Shown piece by piece: positions 37,804 to 47,241 of a stretch of 64,000 nt of DNA. Numbering within the stretch: position 1 is the stretch's first letter; the number at the start of each line of letters is the position of its first letter. The notes beneath the pieces were generated by a model. The model was not told the DNA's origin, did not search any database, and saw only the letters and a program-made list of their open reading frames with translations. The stretch covers positions 248,001 through 312,000 of the forward strand of contig NZ_CAMFKM010000006.1 in the NCBI RefSeq assembly GCF_945957355.1, read 5' to 3'. The stretch comes from an uncultured Reyranella sp. (GTDB taxonomy: Bacteria; Pseudomonadota; Alphaproteobacteria; Reyranellales; Reyranellaceae). The position numbers were made by a program, and so were the translations under genes.

Positions 37804-38778
37804 TCAGACCCGCCCCTTCCGCTTCGCCACCGATTCCGCGAGCAGGCAGAGGATCTCCCACATCATCGTCACGCCGACGAGCGCGGTATTGCCGCTCATG
37901 TCGAAGGGCGGCGAGACCTCGACGACGTCGCCGCCGACCAGGTCGAGGCCCCGCAGGCCGCGCAGCATGCGCTGCGCCTCATGCGGGGTGTAGCCGCCGA
38001 TCTCGGGCGTGCCGGTACCCGGCGCGTACGCCGGATCGAGGCCGTCGACGTCGAAGCTCACATAGGTCGGGCCAGTACCGACGACGCGGCGCGCCTCTGC
38101 GACCACCTTTTCGACGCCGAGGTCGAAATACTCCTCGATGGTGATGACCCGCATGCCCTGGTCGACGGCCCACTGGTTGTCGTCGGCCTTGTAGAGCGAA
38201 CCGCGGATGCCGATCTGGACCACCCGCCTGGGGTCCAGCAGCCCCTCCTCCACGGCGCGGCGGAAGGGCGTGCCGTGCGTGTACTTGAAGCCGCCGAAAT
38301 AGGTGTCCCAGGTGTCGCTATGGGCGTCGAAATGGACCATGCCGAGCGGCGGCAGGCCTTTGCGAATGCCGCGCATGATCGGCAGGGTGATCAAGTGGTC
38401 GCCGCCGGCCGACAGGGGCACCACGCCGGCGGCATGAAGCCTGGCGTAGTGCTTTTCGATGCGGTCGAGTGAATCGTCGACGCTGGCCGGATTGACCGGC
38501 GCGTCGCCGAGATCGCCGCACTTCGCCAGTTCATAAGGCGCCACCCGCGTAACGTGATGGATGCGCCGCATCATGGTCGAGAGGTCGCGCATCTGGCGCG
38601 GACCGTGCCGTGCGCCGGGACGGTTGGTCGTGCCGCCGTCCCACGGCACGCCCACCATGCCGATCTCGACCTCCGCCGGGTCGCGGAACAGCGGCAGGCG
38701 CATGAAGGTTGCGACGTCGCCGAAACGCGGCACCACGGTGCCGGCGACCGGCTGGGGGAACTCCTGGTTGCTGATCAT
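37804..38778 (-). CDS. Agmatinase/arginase-family ureohydrolase
   Basis: This 324-residue binuclear Mn enzyme has PLSAGGDHLITLP, HFDAHSDTWD and SFDVDGLDPAYAPG, the three metal-ligand blocks. GTPEIGGYTPHEAQ follows. The family removes urea from guanidino compounds. The N-terminal residues resemble agmatinase, guanidinobutyrase and guanidinopropionase alike, so the substrate is undecided. It is 17 bases after a class III aminotransferase and two genes after an FAD oxidoreductase; that context suits catabolism of a guanidino-alkyl acid. Confidence 0.9.
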   Translation of the reverse strand: MISNQEFPQPVAGTVVPRFGDVATFMRLPLFRDPAEVEIGMVGVPWDGGTTNRPGARHGPRQMRDLSTMMRRIHHVTRVAPYELAKCGDLGDAPVNPASVDDSLDRIEKHYARLHAAGVVPLSAGGDHLITLPIMRGIRKGLPPLGMVHFDAHSDTWDTYFGGFKYTHGTPFRRAVEEGLLDPRRVVQIGIRGSLYKADDNQWAVDQGMRVITIEEYFDLGVEKVVAEARRVVGTGPTYVSFDVDGLDPAYAPGTGTPEIGGYTPHEAQRMLRGLRGLDLVGGDVVEVSPPFDMSGNTALVGVTMMWEILCLLAESVAKRKGRV

Positions 38779-38795
38779 TTCCCCAGTGTAAGCCG

Positions 38796-40139
38796 TTACG
38801 ACGGCTGCAAAAGGGCCTTTCGTGCCGCAACGAACTCCTCGACGGCCGCCACGAAACGGTCACCCTCGGCATCTCCGATCATGACGTTCAGCGCCACGAA
38901 GCCGCGCCGGGCGATCCAGATGCCGGCTGCCACCATGTCGAAGAAGAACAGCTCCTTGGCGTCCTGGTTGCTTGACGCGAGATCTGCCGCGCTCTTTATC
39001 GGCCGCGTCGTGGCATGCGCCGTCATCATCGAGCCGATGCCAGAGAACTGAAACTCGACACCCGCTGATCGGCAGATCGCGTTCAACCGCTCGCGAATCT
39101 TGTCGCCGCGGTCATTCAGCACCTTGGCCGCCTCGGGGGTGTAGACCTCGCCATAACCCGCGACGCCCGCGGCCATCGTGAGCACGTTGTTGTTGAACGT
39201 GCCGGCATGCGGCAGCGAATCGGGCTTGGTCGGATCGAACAGCTCCATGATGTCGCGCCGGCCACCGAAGGCGCCGAACGACATGCCGCCGCCGATATAC
39301 TTGCCGAGCGTCGTCATGTCCGGAATCACACCAGTCTTCTCCTGCAGGCCGCCGGGCGACAGGCGCGAAGTCATGACCTCGTCGAAGATCATGGTGATGC
39401 CGCGCGCCTTGGTCTCGCTGCGGACCATCTGCAGGAAGTCGAGATTGCCGGGCAGGCAGCCGCCACTGCCCTGCATCGGCTCGAGCAGAACGGCGAACAG
39501 CTCCTCACCATGCTTGGCGAGGAGCGCACGGGTGCCTTCGACGTCGTTGTACGGCGCCACGACATATTCGTAGGGCATGTTCACCGGCGAACCGCCGCTC
39601 ACGAAGTAGAGCACGCCGCCGTGATAGCCACCGTGGAACACCATCACCTTCGTGGCCTTGGTGCGGCCCTTACGCTGGGCAAAGACGCGCGCACCGGCCA
39701 GCGCCATCACGTTGCCCTCGGTGCCGGAGTTGGTGAAGCGCACCAGGTCGATCGACGGGATGCGATCGACCACGAGCTTGGCGAGCTTACCTTCGCTCTC
39801 GTTGCGGCCGGCGAAGTTCCAGCCATGGTCGAGCGCCTTGTCGATCGCCTTACGGATCACCGGATGGGAATGGCCGTAGATGCCGGCGGTATATTCGCCC
39901 AGCACGTCGATGTATTCGTGGCCGTCGGCGTCCCACAGCCGGCAGCCCTCGCCGCGCACGACAGTGAGCGGGAACGGCGCATTGTGCAGGGTGGTGCGGG
40001 TGTTGCCGCCCGGCATGGCCACGCAGGCATCCTGGTGGCGGGCGAAGCTCTTGGGATTGCGGTCGACATAGGCCTGCTTGGCCTCGGCCAGGGCAGATTG
40101 CAGATCCGAATTCACCAGCGCTTGATCGGGCACGTCCAC
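38796..40139 (-). CDS. Class III aminotransferase (GSA-aminomutase-like)
   Basis: This 447-residue PLP enzyme has RTTLHNAPFPLTVVRGEG near the N-terminus, TNSGTEGNVMALAGARVF for phosphate binding, the cofactor Asp in MIFDEVMTSRL, and the Schiff-base Lys in TTLGKYIGGGMSFGAFGG. Overall it resembles glutamate-1-semialdehyde 2,1-aminomutase, but since haem is made by ALAS here, a catabolic transaminase is likelier. The listed start is GTG 40139; a second GTG at 40133 has AGGAGA 6 bases upstream and may be used. It begins 24 bases after the FAD oxidoreductase stop. Confidence 0.9.
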   Translation of the reverse strand: MDVPDQALVNSDLQSALAEAKQAYVDRNPKSFARHQDACVAMPGGNTRTTLHNAPFPLTVVRGEGCRLWDADGHEYIDVLGEYTAGIYGHSHPVIRKAIDKALDHGWNFAGRNESEGKLAKLVVDRIPSIDLVRFTNSGTEGNVMALAGARVFAQRKGRTKATKVMVFHGGYHGGVLYFVSGGSPVNMPYEYVVAPYNDVEGTRALLAKHGEELFAVLLEPMQGSGGCLPGNLDFLQMVRSETKARGITMIFDEVMTSRLSPGGLQEKTGVIPDMTTLGKYIGGGMSFGAFGGRRDIMELFDPTKPDSLPHAGTFNNNVLTMAAGVAGYGEVYTPEAAKVLNDRGDKIRERLNAICRSAGVEFQFSGIGSMMTAHATTRPIKSAADLASSNQDAKELFFFDMVAAGIWIARRGFVALNVMIGDAEGDRFVAAVEEFVAARKALLQPS

Positions 40140-40163
40140 TCTCCTCGCGTGAGGCAGGGAGTA

Positions 40164-41306
40164 TCACACGACGTTCAGCTCGCGGATAGGCCGGCCTGAT
40201 TCAATGCGGTCATAACCAAAAGTATTGAGATCGAGCGTCCGGTAATCCCCGTGCACGATCAGTTCGGCGACGGCGCGCCCGACCGCCGGGGATTGCTGGA
40301 TGCCGTGGCCGGAGAAGCCGGTGGCAAAGATCAGGTTCTCGATCCTGGGGTGGCGCCCGACGATGCCATTCTGGTCGAACGTATTGTACTCGTAGTAGCC
40401 CGCCCAGGAATTCACCACCTTGGCCGCCTCGAAGGCCGGCACGCGTGCCGCCAGGGTGGGCCAGACCATCTCGTCCCATTCCGCGTGCTGCACCTCGAGC
40501 GGCGCGCCCGGCGCATCGTTGCCCTCGGCCGGTGTTGTGCCGGCGATGTAGAAGCGGCCCTCCGGCCGGAACCAGGCGCCCGACGGATCGATGGTGAGCG
40601 GCGTCACGCCCGGCGCCTCGCGGACGTCGAAGACGAAGACCGAGCGGCGGCGCGGCTCCACCGGCAGCACGATGCCCGACCGTCCCGCCACCTCGCCCGA
40701 CCAGGGGCCTGCCGCCAGCACGACGGTGCGCGCCTCCAGCCGCCCCCCCTCCTTCAGATCCACGCCGCCCGCATCGAACGAAACCACCTCGTCGGCGATG
40801 TAGGTCGCGCCGAGATCGCGCGCCGTGCGCCGGAAGCCCTGCATCAGCGAAGGTCCGTCGAACCAGCCTTCGTTGGCCGTTCCGTGCGATGCCAGCGCAA
40901 GTCCATCGGCCGCTATCCACGGGAAGCGCGCCTTCAGCGCCACGGGATCGAGCAACTCGACCGAGCATCCCTCGCCCCTCTGCACCGCATGATTGGCGCG
41001 CAGGACGGCTTCGCCGGCATGGCTCGCGAGGAAGAGATATCCCGGCTCCTTGAGCCCGAGATCGACGCCCAGCAGCTCCTGCGCGCGCCGCAGGAAGCCG
41101 ATCCCGAAGCGCGACAGATGGATATTGAGCGGCGTCGAGAATTGCTGACGGATCGAACTCGCCGACAGCGCCGACGATGCCCGCGTATAGGCCGGATCGC
41201 GCTCGACCACCGTCACCGTTCCCGAGAAAGCCGGATCGGACTTCAGATGGTAAGCGACGGACGCCCCCATCGCCCCGCCCCCGATCACCACGACATCTGA
41301 CCTCAT
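40164..41306 (-). CDS. DAO-family FAD-dependent oxidoreductase
   Basis: This 380-residue flavoprotein has N-terminal dinucleotide motif VVVIGGGAMGASVAYHL (residues 5-21). The C-terminal IFATGFSGHGIQQSPAVGRAVAELI is a typical DAO end that closes over the flavin. The family includes sarcosine, dimethylglycine and D-amino acid oxidases/dehydrogenases; the ASSIRQQFSTPLNIHLS stretch is found in sarcosine-oxidase-like and FOXRED1-like members. It is the first gene in a run with the aminotransferase and ureohydrolase. A 66-residue gene is divergent, 14 bases away. Confidence 0.88.
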   Translation of the reverse strand: MRSDVVVIGGGAMGASVAYHLKSDPAFSGTVTVVERDPAYTRASSALSASSIRQQFSTPLNIHLSRFGIGFLRRAQELLGVDLGLKEPGYLFLASHAGEAVLRANHAVQRGEGCSVELLDPVALKARFPWIAADGLALASHGTANEGWFDGPSLMQGFRRTARDLGATYIADEVVSFDAGGVDLKEGGRLEARTVVLAAGPWSGEVAGRSGIVLPVEPRRRSVFVFDVREAPGVTPLTIDPSGAWFRPEGRFYIAGTTPAEGNDAPGAPLEVQHAEWDEMVWPTLAARVPAFEAAKVVNSWAGYYEYNTFDQNGIVGRHPRIENLIFATGFSGHGIQQSPAVGRAVAELIVHGDYRTLDLNTFGYDRIESGRPIRELNVV

Positions 41307-41320
41307 CGCCCGCCTGACCT

Positions 41321-41521
41321 ATGCTGATACGCGTGACAGCGCTTTATACCGCCATCCTCTACTTCGGCAGCTTTCTCGTGATCGGCTGGGTCGGCAAACT
41401 CGTCCTCACCCGATGGATGAGGCGGCACGGCGCAACGCTGTCCGAGGTCAACAACCAGTTCGGCGGGAGCGCCGGAAAAGGCCGCCGCTTCCTGTTGGGC
41501 TTCTGGCGGAACGAGAGCTGA
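41321..41521 (+). CDS. Small membrane protein, 66 aa (hypothetical)
   Basis: A short frame encodes one clear membrane span (TALYTAILYFGSFLVIGWVGKLVL) after a four-residue N-terminus, then a basic, Gly-rich soluble tail (RRHGATLSEVNNQFGGSAGKG). The pattern is compatible with a real small membrane protein, and no larger gene covers the interval. There is no convincing Shine-Dalgarno for ATG 41321. Its promoter must share the very small gap with the divergent FAD oxidoreductase. I do not recognise a family. Confidence 0.5.
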   Translation: MLIRVTALYTAILYFGSFLVIGWVGKLVLTRWMRRHGATLSEVNNQFGGSAGKGRRFLLGFWRNES

Positions 41522-41523
41522 CT

Positions 41524-42693
41524 CTAGTCGCCCGGCACTCGCACCCAGCCTTCCATAAGGCGGCGCGCTGACCGGCTCATCATGACCTTGCTGACGGTCC
41601 ATTGACCGCTCGCCTCGCGGGCTTCGGCGCCGACGCTGAGGGTGCCGGAGGGATGGCCGAAGCGGATGCGACCGTCGGCGCCGGCAGGCGCCACGCGGCT
41701 CACGATCGTGCCGGGAATCGCAGCCGCGGCGGCGATCGCGACGGCGCCGGTCCCGGTCATGGCGTGGTGCAGCACGCCCATGGAGAAGATGCGGGCCAGC
41801 AGGTCGATGGCACCTGCTTCGATGCGCTTGCCGTCCGCAGCGGTGTAGGCGGCGGGCTTTGCGACGAAAGCGAGCTTGGGCGTGTGTGGACGCTTGTCCG
41901 TAGCCTCCTGCTGTGTGGCGACGAGGCCCATCGCGACGGCGCCGAGCGCGCGCACGGCCTCGACCCGCTTCAGCAGGTCCTTGTCACCGTTGATGTCGCC
42001 CTGCAGCTCCGTCCCCTTGAGCCCGAGGCTCGCGGCATCGACGAAGATCGTCGGGTTGCCGGCATTGATCAGCGTCGCCTCGAGCCTGCCGAAACCGGGC
42101 ACCTCCAGCAGGTCGATGCGGTTACCGGTCGGGAACATGGCGCCGCCGCCCGCGCCGTCGCCGCCCTCCTCGTCGGCGGCGGGATCGAGGAATTCGACCT
42201 TCACCTCGGCCGCGGGGAAGGCCACGCCGTCCAGCTCGAAGTCACCCAGCTCCAGCACCTCGCCGCCCTGCATGGGCACGTGGTTCACGATCACTTTCCC
42301 GATATTGGCCTGCCAGATCCGCACCGTCGCGATGCCGTCGGCCGGCCCCTCGACCAGCCCCATGCCCAGCGCGCAGGCGCCGACAGCGGCGCTGAGGTTG
42401 CCGCAATTGCCCGACCAGTCGATGACCGGCGCATCGATCGCCACCTGGCCGAAGCGATAGTCGACATCGCAGTCGTCACGCTCGGATTTCGACAGGATCA
42501 CGACCTTGCTGGTGCTCGACGTTGCACCGCCCATCCCGTCCGTGTGCTTGCCGTAGCGGTCCGGGCTGCCGATCACCCGCAGCAAGAGCCTGTCTCGCGC
42601 CGCCGGATCGGCGGGCAGGTCGTGGGCCTGGAAGAACACACCCTTGCTGGTGCCGCCGCGCATGTAGACGGCAGGAATTCGAAGCTGCCTCAT
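41524..42693 (-). CDS. PrpF-like isomerase/tautomerase
   Basis: This 389-residue protein belongs to the PrpF group (2-methylaconitate isomerase, 4-oxalomesaconate tautomerase), with a double diaminopimelate-epimerase-like fold. It starts MRQLRIPAVYMRGGTSKGVF; GGTSKG is the hallmark. The later block DWSGNCGNLSAAVGACAL contains the cysteine expected in the active site. The open frame continues upstream into the permease gene, but only as a shadow; the real start is ATG 42693, 20 bases after the permease stop. Association with a phosphonate-type transporter is unusual, so the substrate may be an unsaturated dicarboxylate or related acid. Confidence 0.87.
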   Translation of the reverse strand: MRQLRIPAVYMRGGTSKGVFFQAHDLPADPAARDRLLLRVIGSPDRYGKHTDGMGGATSSTSKVVILSKSERDDCDVDYRFGQVAIDAPVIDWSGNCGNLSAAVGACALGMGLVEGPADGIATVRIWQANIGKVIVNHVPMQGGEVLELGDFELDGVAFPAAEVKVEFLDPAADEEGGDGAGGGAMFPTGNRIDLLEVPGFGRLEATLINAGNPTIFVDAASLGLKGTELQGDINGDKDLLKRVEAVRALGAVAMGLVATQQEATDKRPHTPKLAFVAKPAAYTAADGKRIEAGAIDLLARIFSMGVLHHAMTGTGAVAIAAAAAIPGTIVSRVAPAGADGRIRFGHPSGTLSVGAEAREASGQWTVSKVMMSRSARRLMEGWVRVPGD

Positions 42694-42713
42694 CGCGCGA
42701 TGTTCGCGCGAAA

Positions 42714-44402
42714 TCAGCGTCGCCGCCAGACCTGCAGCCGGGCGAAGAGGAAGCGGTCGGCGACGAGGTGGGCGGCCTTGACCGCGGCCGAGGTCAGCAC
42801 GATCACGACGCAGAGAGCCGCTGCGGCGGCGGTCGTCCCGGCTTCCTCGATGTTCACGGCGGCCACCGACGCGAGCTTGGTGTCGGGCGCGTAGAGGAAG
42901 ATCACCGACGACACGGTCGTCATCGCGTTGACGAACAGGTAGATCGCGATGTCGAGGATGGCCGGCAGGCAGATCGGCGCGGTCACCCGCACGAAGGTCC
43001 GCCAGACCGGCACCTTTAGCGAGGCCGAAACCGCCTCGAACTCCGGATCGATCTGCTTCAGCGCCGTCGTCGCGGTGAGGTGCCCCACCGTGTAGAAGTG
43101 CGCCACCGTGTTCAGCACCAGGATGCCCATGGTGGCGTAGAGGAAGTTGAGCGGATTGTGCGGCGCATTGAAGAAGAAGATGTAGCCGAGGCCCAGGACG
43201 AGGCCGGGCACCGCCATCGGCAGGAAGGCCAGGAACTGCACGACGCCGCGCATCGCCCCGAAGCCGCGCGTCTTCTCGTTCAGCCAGGCGCCGGTGAACA
43301 TCAGCACCGTGCCGAAGACCGCCGCGCCCACCGCCATGCGCACCGAGTTCCAGTATGAATCCCAGCCGTTGGCGTCGAACTTGGCGAAGTCGTAATTGTC
43401 CAGGGTAAGGCTGAGATTGTACGGCCAGTACTTGATCAGCGAGCCCCAGATCGCCATGCCGAGGATGGCGAGGATGGCCGCCGATACGAACAGGCAGAAC
43501 AGCGTGAAGAAGAGGTCGCGCGCGAACCTGGGCCGCGGCACCAGCGGCACCGCGCGCGCCGTCAGCAGCGCCACCTGCTTCCTCTGCACCAGCCGGTCGA
43601 CCAGGAAGGCGAGCGCTGCCGGTGCCAGCAGCACCATGCCGACGACCGCCCCCATCGAGAAATCCTGCTGGCCGATCACCTTCTTGTAGACGTCCGTGGC
43701 CAGCACGTTGAAGTTGCCGCCGATCACCTTGGCGATGCCGAAATCGGTGATCACCAGCGTGAACACGACCAGCGCGGCGCTGATCAGGCCATACTTCGCG
43801 CCGGGCAGGGTCACGGTGAAGAAGATGCGGCGCTTCGAGGTGCCCAGCACGTCGGCCGCCTCGTAGAGGCGGGCGTCGGCGGTGGCGAGCGCGGTCGTCA
43901 GGATCAGCGTCGCATGCGGGAAGCAGTAGAAGACCTGGGCGATGACGATGCCGTCGATGCCGTAGATCGAGCCGCCGCCCAGCAGCGCCTTGAAGAAACC
44001 CTGCGTGCCGAACAGGTAGATCAGCGCGAGCCCCGGCAGCAGCGACGGCGCGAAGATCGGGATCAGCGAGATGCCCTGGAACAGCCAGCGCATCGGCAGC
44101 ACCGTGCGCGTCAGTGCATAGGCATAGAGGAAGGCCAGCGGCACGACGATCACGGTGGTGATCGACGCGACCTGCAGGCTGTTGAGCGCCGACTGGAACA
44201 GCGCCGGCGTCGAGAAATACGAGACGTAGTTGGCGAGGCCGATGAACTTGCCGTCGCGGTCCTCGAAGCCCTTGGCCAGCAAGGACCACAGGGGCAGGCC
44301 CAGCATGACCAGGAGCACTCCGGCCAGCACGACGACGCCGGCCCGCATCATCAGGTCGTCGCGCGACAGGCCGGGCTTCACAGCCGGGGCGGCCACACTC
44401 AC
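42714..44402 (-). CDS. AEP-type ABC transporter permease (fused double domain)
   Basis: This 562-residue inner-membrane protein has two BPD_transp_1 halves and about twelve spans. Each half has an EAA-type coupling loop: EAADVLGTSKRRIFFTVTLP in the first, EFEAVSASLKVPVWRTFVRV in the second. Fused permeases of this type serve ferric-iron, spermidine-like and putative 2-aminoethylphosphonate systems. Its companion binding protein resembles the AEP-binding PhnS2/AepX group. The start is GTG 44402, with GAGGGG 9 bases upstream. It follows the ATPase by 13 bases. Confidence 0.87.
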   Translation of the reverse strand: MSVAAPAVKPGLSRDDLMMRAGVVVLAGVLLVMLGLPLWSLLAKGFEDRDGKFIGLANYVSYFSTPALFQSALNSLQVASITTVIVVPLAFLYAYALTRTVLPMRWLFQGISLIPIFAPSLLPGLALIYLFGTQGFFKALLGGGSIYGIDGIVIAQVFYCFPHATLILTTALATADARLYEAADVLGTSKRRIFFTVTLPGAKYGLISAALVVFTLVITDFGIAKVIGGNFNVLATDVYKKVIGQQDFSMGAVVGMVLLAPAALAFLVDRLVQRKQVALLTARAVPLVPRPRFARDLFFTLFCLFVSAAILAILGMAIWGSLIKYWPYNLSLTLDNYDFAKFDANGWDSYWNSVRMAVGAAVFGTVLMFTGAWLNEKTRGFGAMRGVVQFLAFLPMAVPGLVLGLGYIFFFNAPHNPLNFLYATMGILVLNTVAHFYTVGHLTATTALKQIDPEFEAVSASLKVPVWRTFVRVTAPICLPAILDIAIYLFVNAMTTVSSVIFLYAPDTKLASVAAVNIEEAGTTAAAAALCVVIVLTSAAVKAAHLVADRFLFARLQVWRRR

Positions 44403-44415
44403 GAGTGAGCTCCCC

Positions 44416-45483
<1,068 letters not shown>

Positions 45484-45492
45484 GGCAACCAC

Positions 45493-45560
45493 TGTCATCC
45501 TGAGCGAAGCGAAGGATCCTTACGACTTACGGAAGATCCCTCGCGATGCTCGGGATGACA
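45493..45560. repeat. Palindromic intergenic element inside the transporter operon
   Basis: The left arm TGTCATCCTGAGCGAAGCGA (continuing AGGATCC) pairs with a right arm whose reverse complement begins TGTCATCCCGAGCATCGCGA (continuing GGGATCT). The arms are 27 bases each with a 14-base centre. The sequence resembles dispersed inverted repeats seen in many large alphaproteobacterial genomes. It lies between the binding-protein and ATPase genes, where an mRNA hairpin would protect the upstream message. Confidence 0.85.
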
Positions 45561-45571
45561 CGCTTCGCGTA

Positions 45572-46618
45572 TCACTTGGCCTTCGGAGCGGACTTGCCGT
45601 CGTAGCGCTTCGTCCACTCCGCCAGGATGCGGTCGCGGTTCTTGGCCATCCACTCGACGTCGTTCTTCACCATCACCTTCTCGAGGTTCGGCGGATAGTT
45701 CGGCGGGGTGATGGCGACGCCCGGATAGGCGACGATCGGATAGGTCTTGGCATAGAGCTCGTTGGCCTTCTTGGTCGCGGCCCAGTCGGCGAGCTTCTTG
45801 GCGGCTTCGAGGTTCTTGGTGCCCTTGACGATCGCGGTGACCTCGAGCTCCCAGCCCAGGCCCTCCTTGGGGATCACCAGCTCGAGCGGCGCGCCCTTGG
45901 TCTTCTCCGAGGCGCCGCGGGTGTCGAGGCCGATGCCGATCAGGCGCTCGCCCTTGGCGGCCTGGACGCAGGGCGCCGAGCCCGAGTGGATGTACTGCGC
46001 GATGTTCTGATGGAGCGCGTCCATGTACTTCCAGCCCGCTTCCTCGCCCATGATCTGCAGCCAGGCCGCGATGGTGAGGTAGCCGGTGCCCGACGAGGCC
46101 GGGTTCGGCATCACGATCGAGTCCTTGTACACAGGCTTGATCAGGTCGGCCCAGCTCGTCGGAACCGGCTTGTTGCCCTTCTTGCCTTCGGCTGTGTTGA
46201 AGCAGACCAGCGAGAGGTAGGCGTCCATGCCGACCCAGGTCTGGGGCGACTTGCCACTCAGGAACATCGGGTTGAGCGCGGTGGCGCCGGCCGGCGTGTA
46301 GGGCTCGAGCATGCCCATCGAGGCCATCAGGCCGACGTTGGACGCGGCGAGGCCCCAGATGATGTCGGCGCGGGGATTGTCCTTCTCGGCCATCAGCTTC
46401 GCCGCGACGACGCCGGTCGAATCGCGCACCCAGGCGATCTCGATGGTGGGATTGTCGGCCTCGAAAGCCTTCTTGAACGGGTCGAGCTGGTCGTTCTCCA
46501 GCGCCGTATAGACGGTGAGCCTGGTCTTCTGGGCGAAGGCCGGCGACGCCAGGCCGAACATGGCAAGTGCGGCGGCGCCCGCCAAGGTGGCGCGCCTGAA
46601 GATGGTCCGATCGATCAT
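45572..46618 (-). CDS. aepX: 2-Aminoethylphosphonate-type ABC substrate-binding protein
   Basis: This 348-residue periplasmic protein has a signal (TLAGAAALAMFGLASPAFA), then TRLTVYTALENDQLDPF and IAWVRDSTGVVAAKLMAEKD, segments recalled from the putative AEP-binding (PhnS2/AepX) group. DNPRADIIWGLAASNVGLM follows. Iron-binding FbpA-type proteins share the fold, but the twin-tyrosine motif they need is not evident. Physically separate phnW, phnA and phnY genes at 57.7-61.6 kb support the AEP assignment. It is the promoter-proximal gene of its operon. Confidence 0.75.
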   Translation of the reverse strand: MIDRTIFRRATLAGAAALAMFGLASPAFAQKTRLTVYTALENDQLDPFKKAFEADNPTIEIAWVRDSTGVVAAKLMAEKDNPRADIIWGLAASNVGLMASMGMLEPYTPAGATALNPMFLSGKSPQTWVGMDAYLSLVCFNTAEGKKGNKPVPTSWADLIKPVYKDSIVMPNPASSGTGYLTIAAWLQIMGEEAGWKYMDALHQNIAQYIHSGSAPCVQAAKGERLIGIGLDTRGASEKTKGAPLELVIPKEGLGWELEVTAIVKGTKNLEAAKKLADWAATKKANELYAKTYPIVAYPGVAITPPNYPPNLEKVMVKNDVEWMAKNRDRILAEWTKRYDGKSAPKAK

Positions 46619-46721
46619 TTCCTAGTCCCCCTAGTCTTCATCCCCAGTCGAACGCCTGCAGCTACAGGCCGTTCATGACCCTTATGTTACACTTCCTGCG
46701 AATGGGTGCACGTGGGCTTAC

Positions 46722-47192
46722 TCAGCCTTCCCCAGACAGTTTATTGCCGACCGCGGCAAGCCATCGCCGGACGACCGGCTCCTCCTCCCGATCCAGCAGT
46801 TCCCGGAGGCGTTCCTCGACCTCCATGACCCGGCCCCGGCACCGTTTCAGAAGCGCCGCGCCCTGGTCCGTCGCATGGAGCCGCAGGATGCGGCCATGCA
46901 CGGCATCGGCCGACTTGGCCACCAGCTCGGCCCTGACCAGGTTGCGGACGATCACGTTGATCGTCTGCGGCGTCAGGAACGTAAGCCTAGCAAGCTCCGC
47001 GCCAGAGATACCGGGATAGTTCACCACCATGGTCAGCACCGCGAACTGAGGCGGCGTGACGTCGAGATCGGCCAGCGCCTTCTCCATGGCCCCGCGCACC
47101 GCCGCATGGGCCTGCCGCATCAGATAGCCAAGATGGCCTTCCGCCCCTCGCTTGCCTTCGCCCGGACCCGGGATCGCACCCTTGCGATTCAT
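46722..47192 (-). CDS. MarR-family transcriptional regulator
   Basis: This 156-residue winged-helix regulator has a dimerisation helix with LGYLMRQAHAAVRGAMEKAL, DNA-binding helices in ISGAELARLTFLTPQTINVI, and a wing with ADAVHGRILRLHATDQG. MarR proteins usually repress divergent genes and are released by phenolic or other small ligands. The longer frame upstream is a shadow; ATG 47192 (MNRKGAIPG) is used. It is divergent from an NTF2-like gene, with a palindrome in the 49-base gap. Confidence 0.87.
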   Translation of the reverse strand: MNRKGAIPGPGEGKRGAEGHLGYLMRQAHAAVRGAMEKALADLDVTPPQFAVLTMVVNYPGISGAELARLTFLTPQTINVIVRNLVRAELVAKSADAVHGRILRLHATDQGAALLKRCRGRVMEVEERLRELLDREEEPVVRRWLAAVGNKLSGEG

Positions 47193-47201
47193 ATCAGCAC
47201 T

Positions 47202-47216
47202 CTTATATATTATAAG
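47202..47216. promoter_or_regulatory. Candidate MarR operator palindrome
   Basis: CTTATA-TAT-TATAAG is a perfect 6+6 inverted repeat with a 3-base centre, placed between the MarR gene start (10 bases away) and the NTF2-like start (26 bases). It is strongly AT-rich against a GC-rich background, so may also contain the -10 of one promoter. Position and symmetry suggest a binding site for the MarR dimer. Confidence 0.55.
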
Positions 47217-47241
47217 TACACGAATATTATTGGAGGCGCTC

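Noticed and set aside
42694..44289. Apparent 921-residue protein joining a novel N-terminal region to the PrpF-like enzyme
   Set aside because: The N-terminal part is an out-of-frame reading of the permease gene; the PrpF-like protein starts at 42693.
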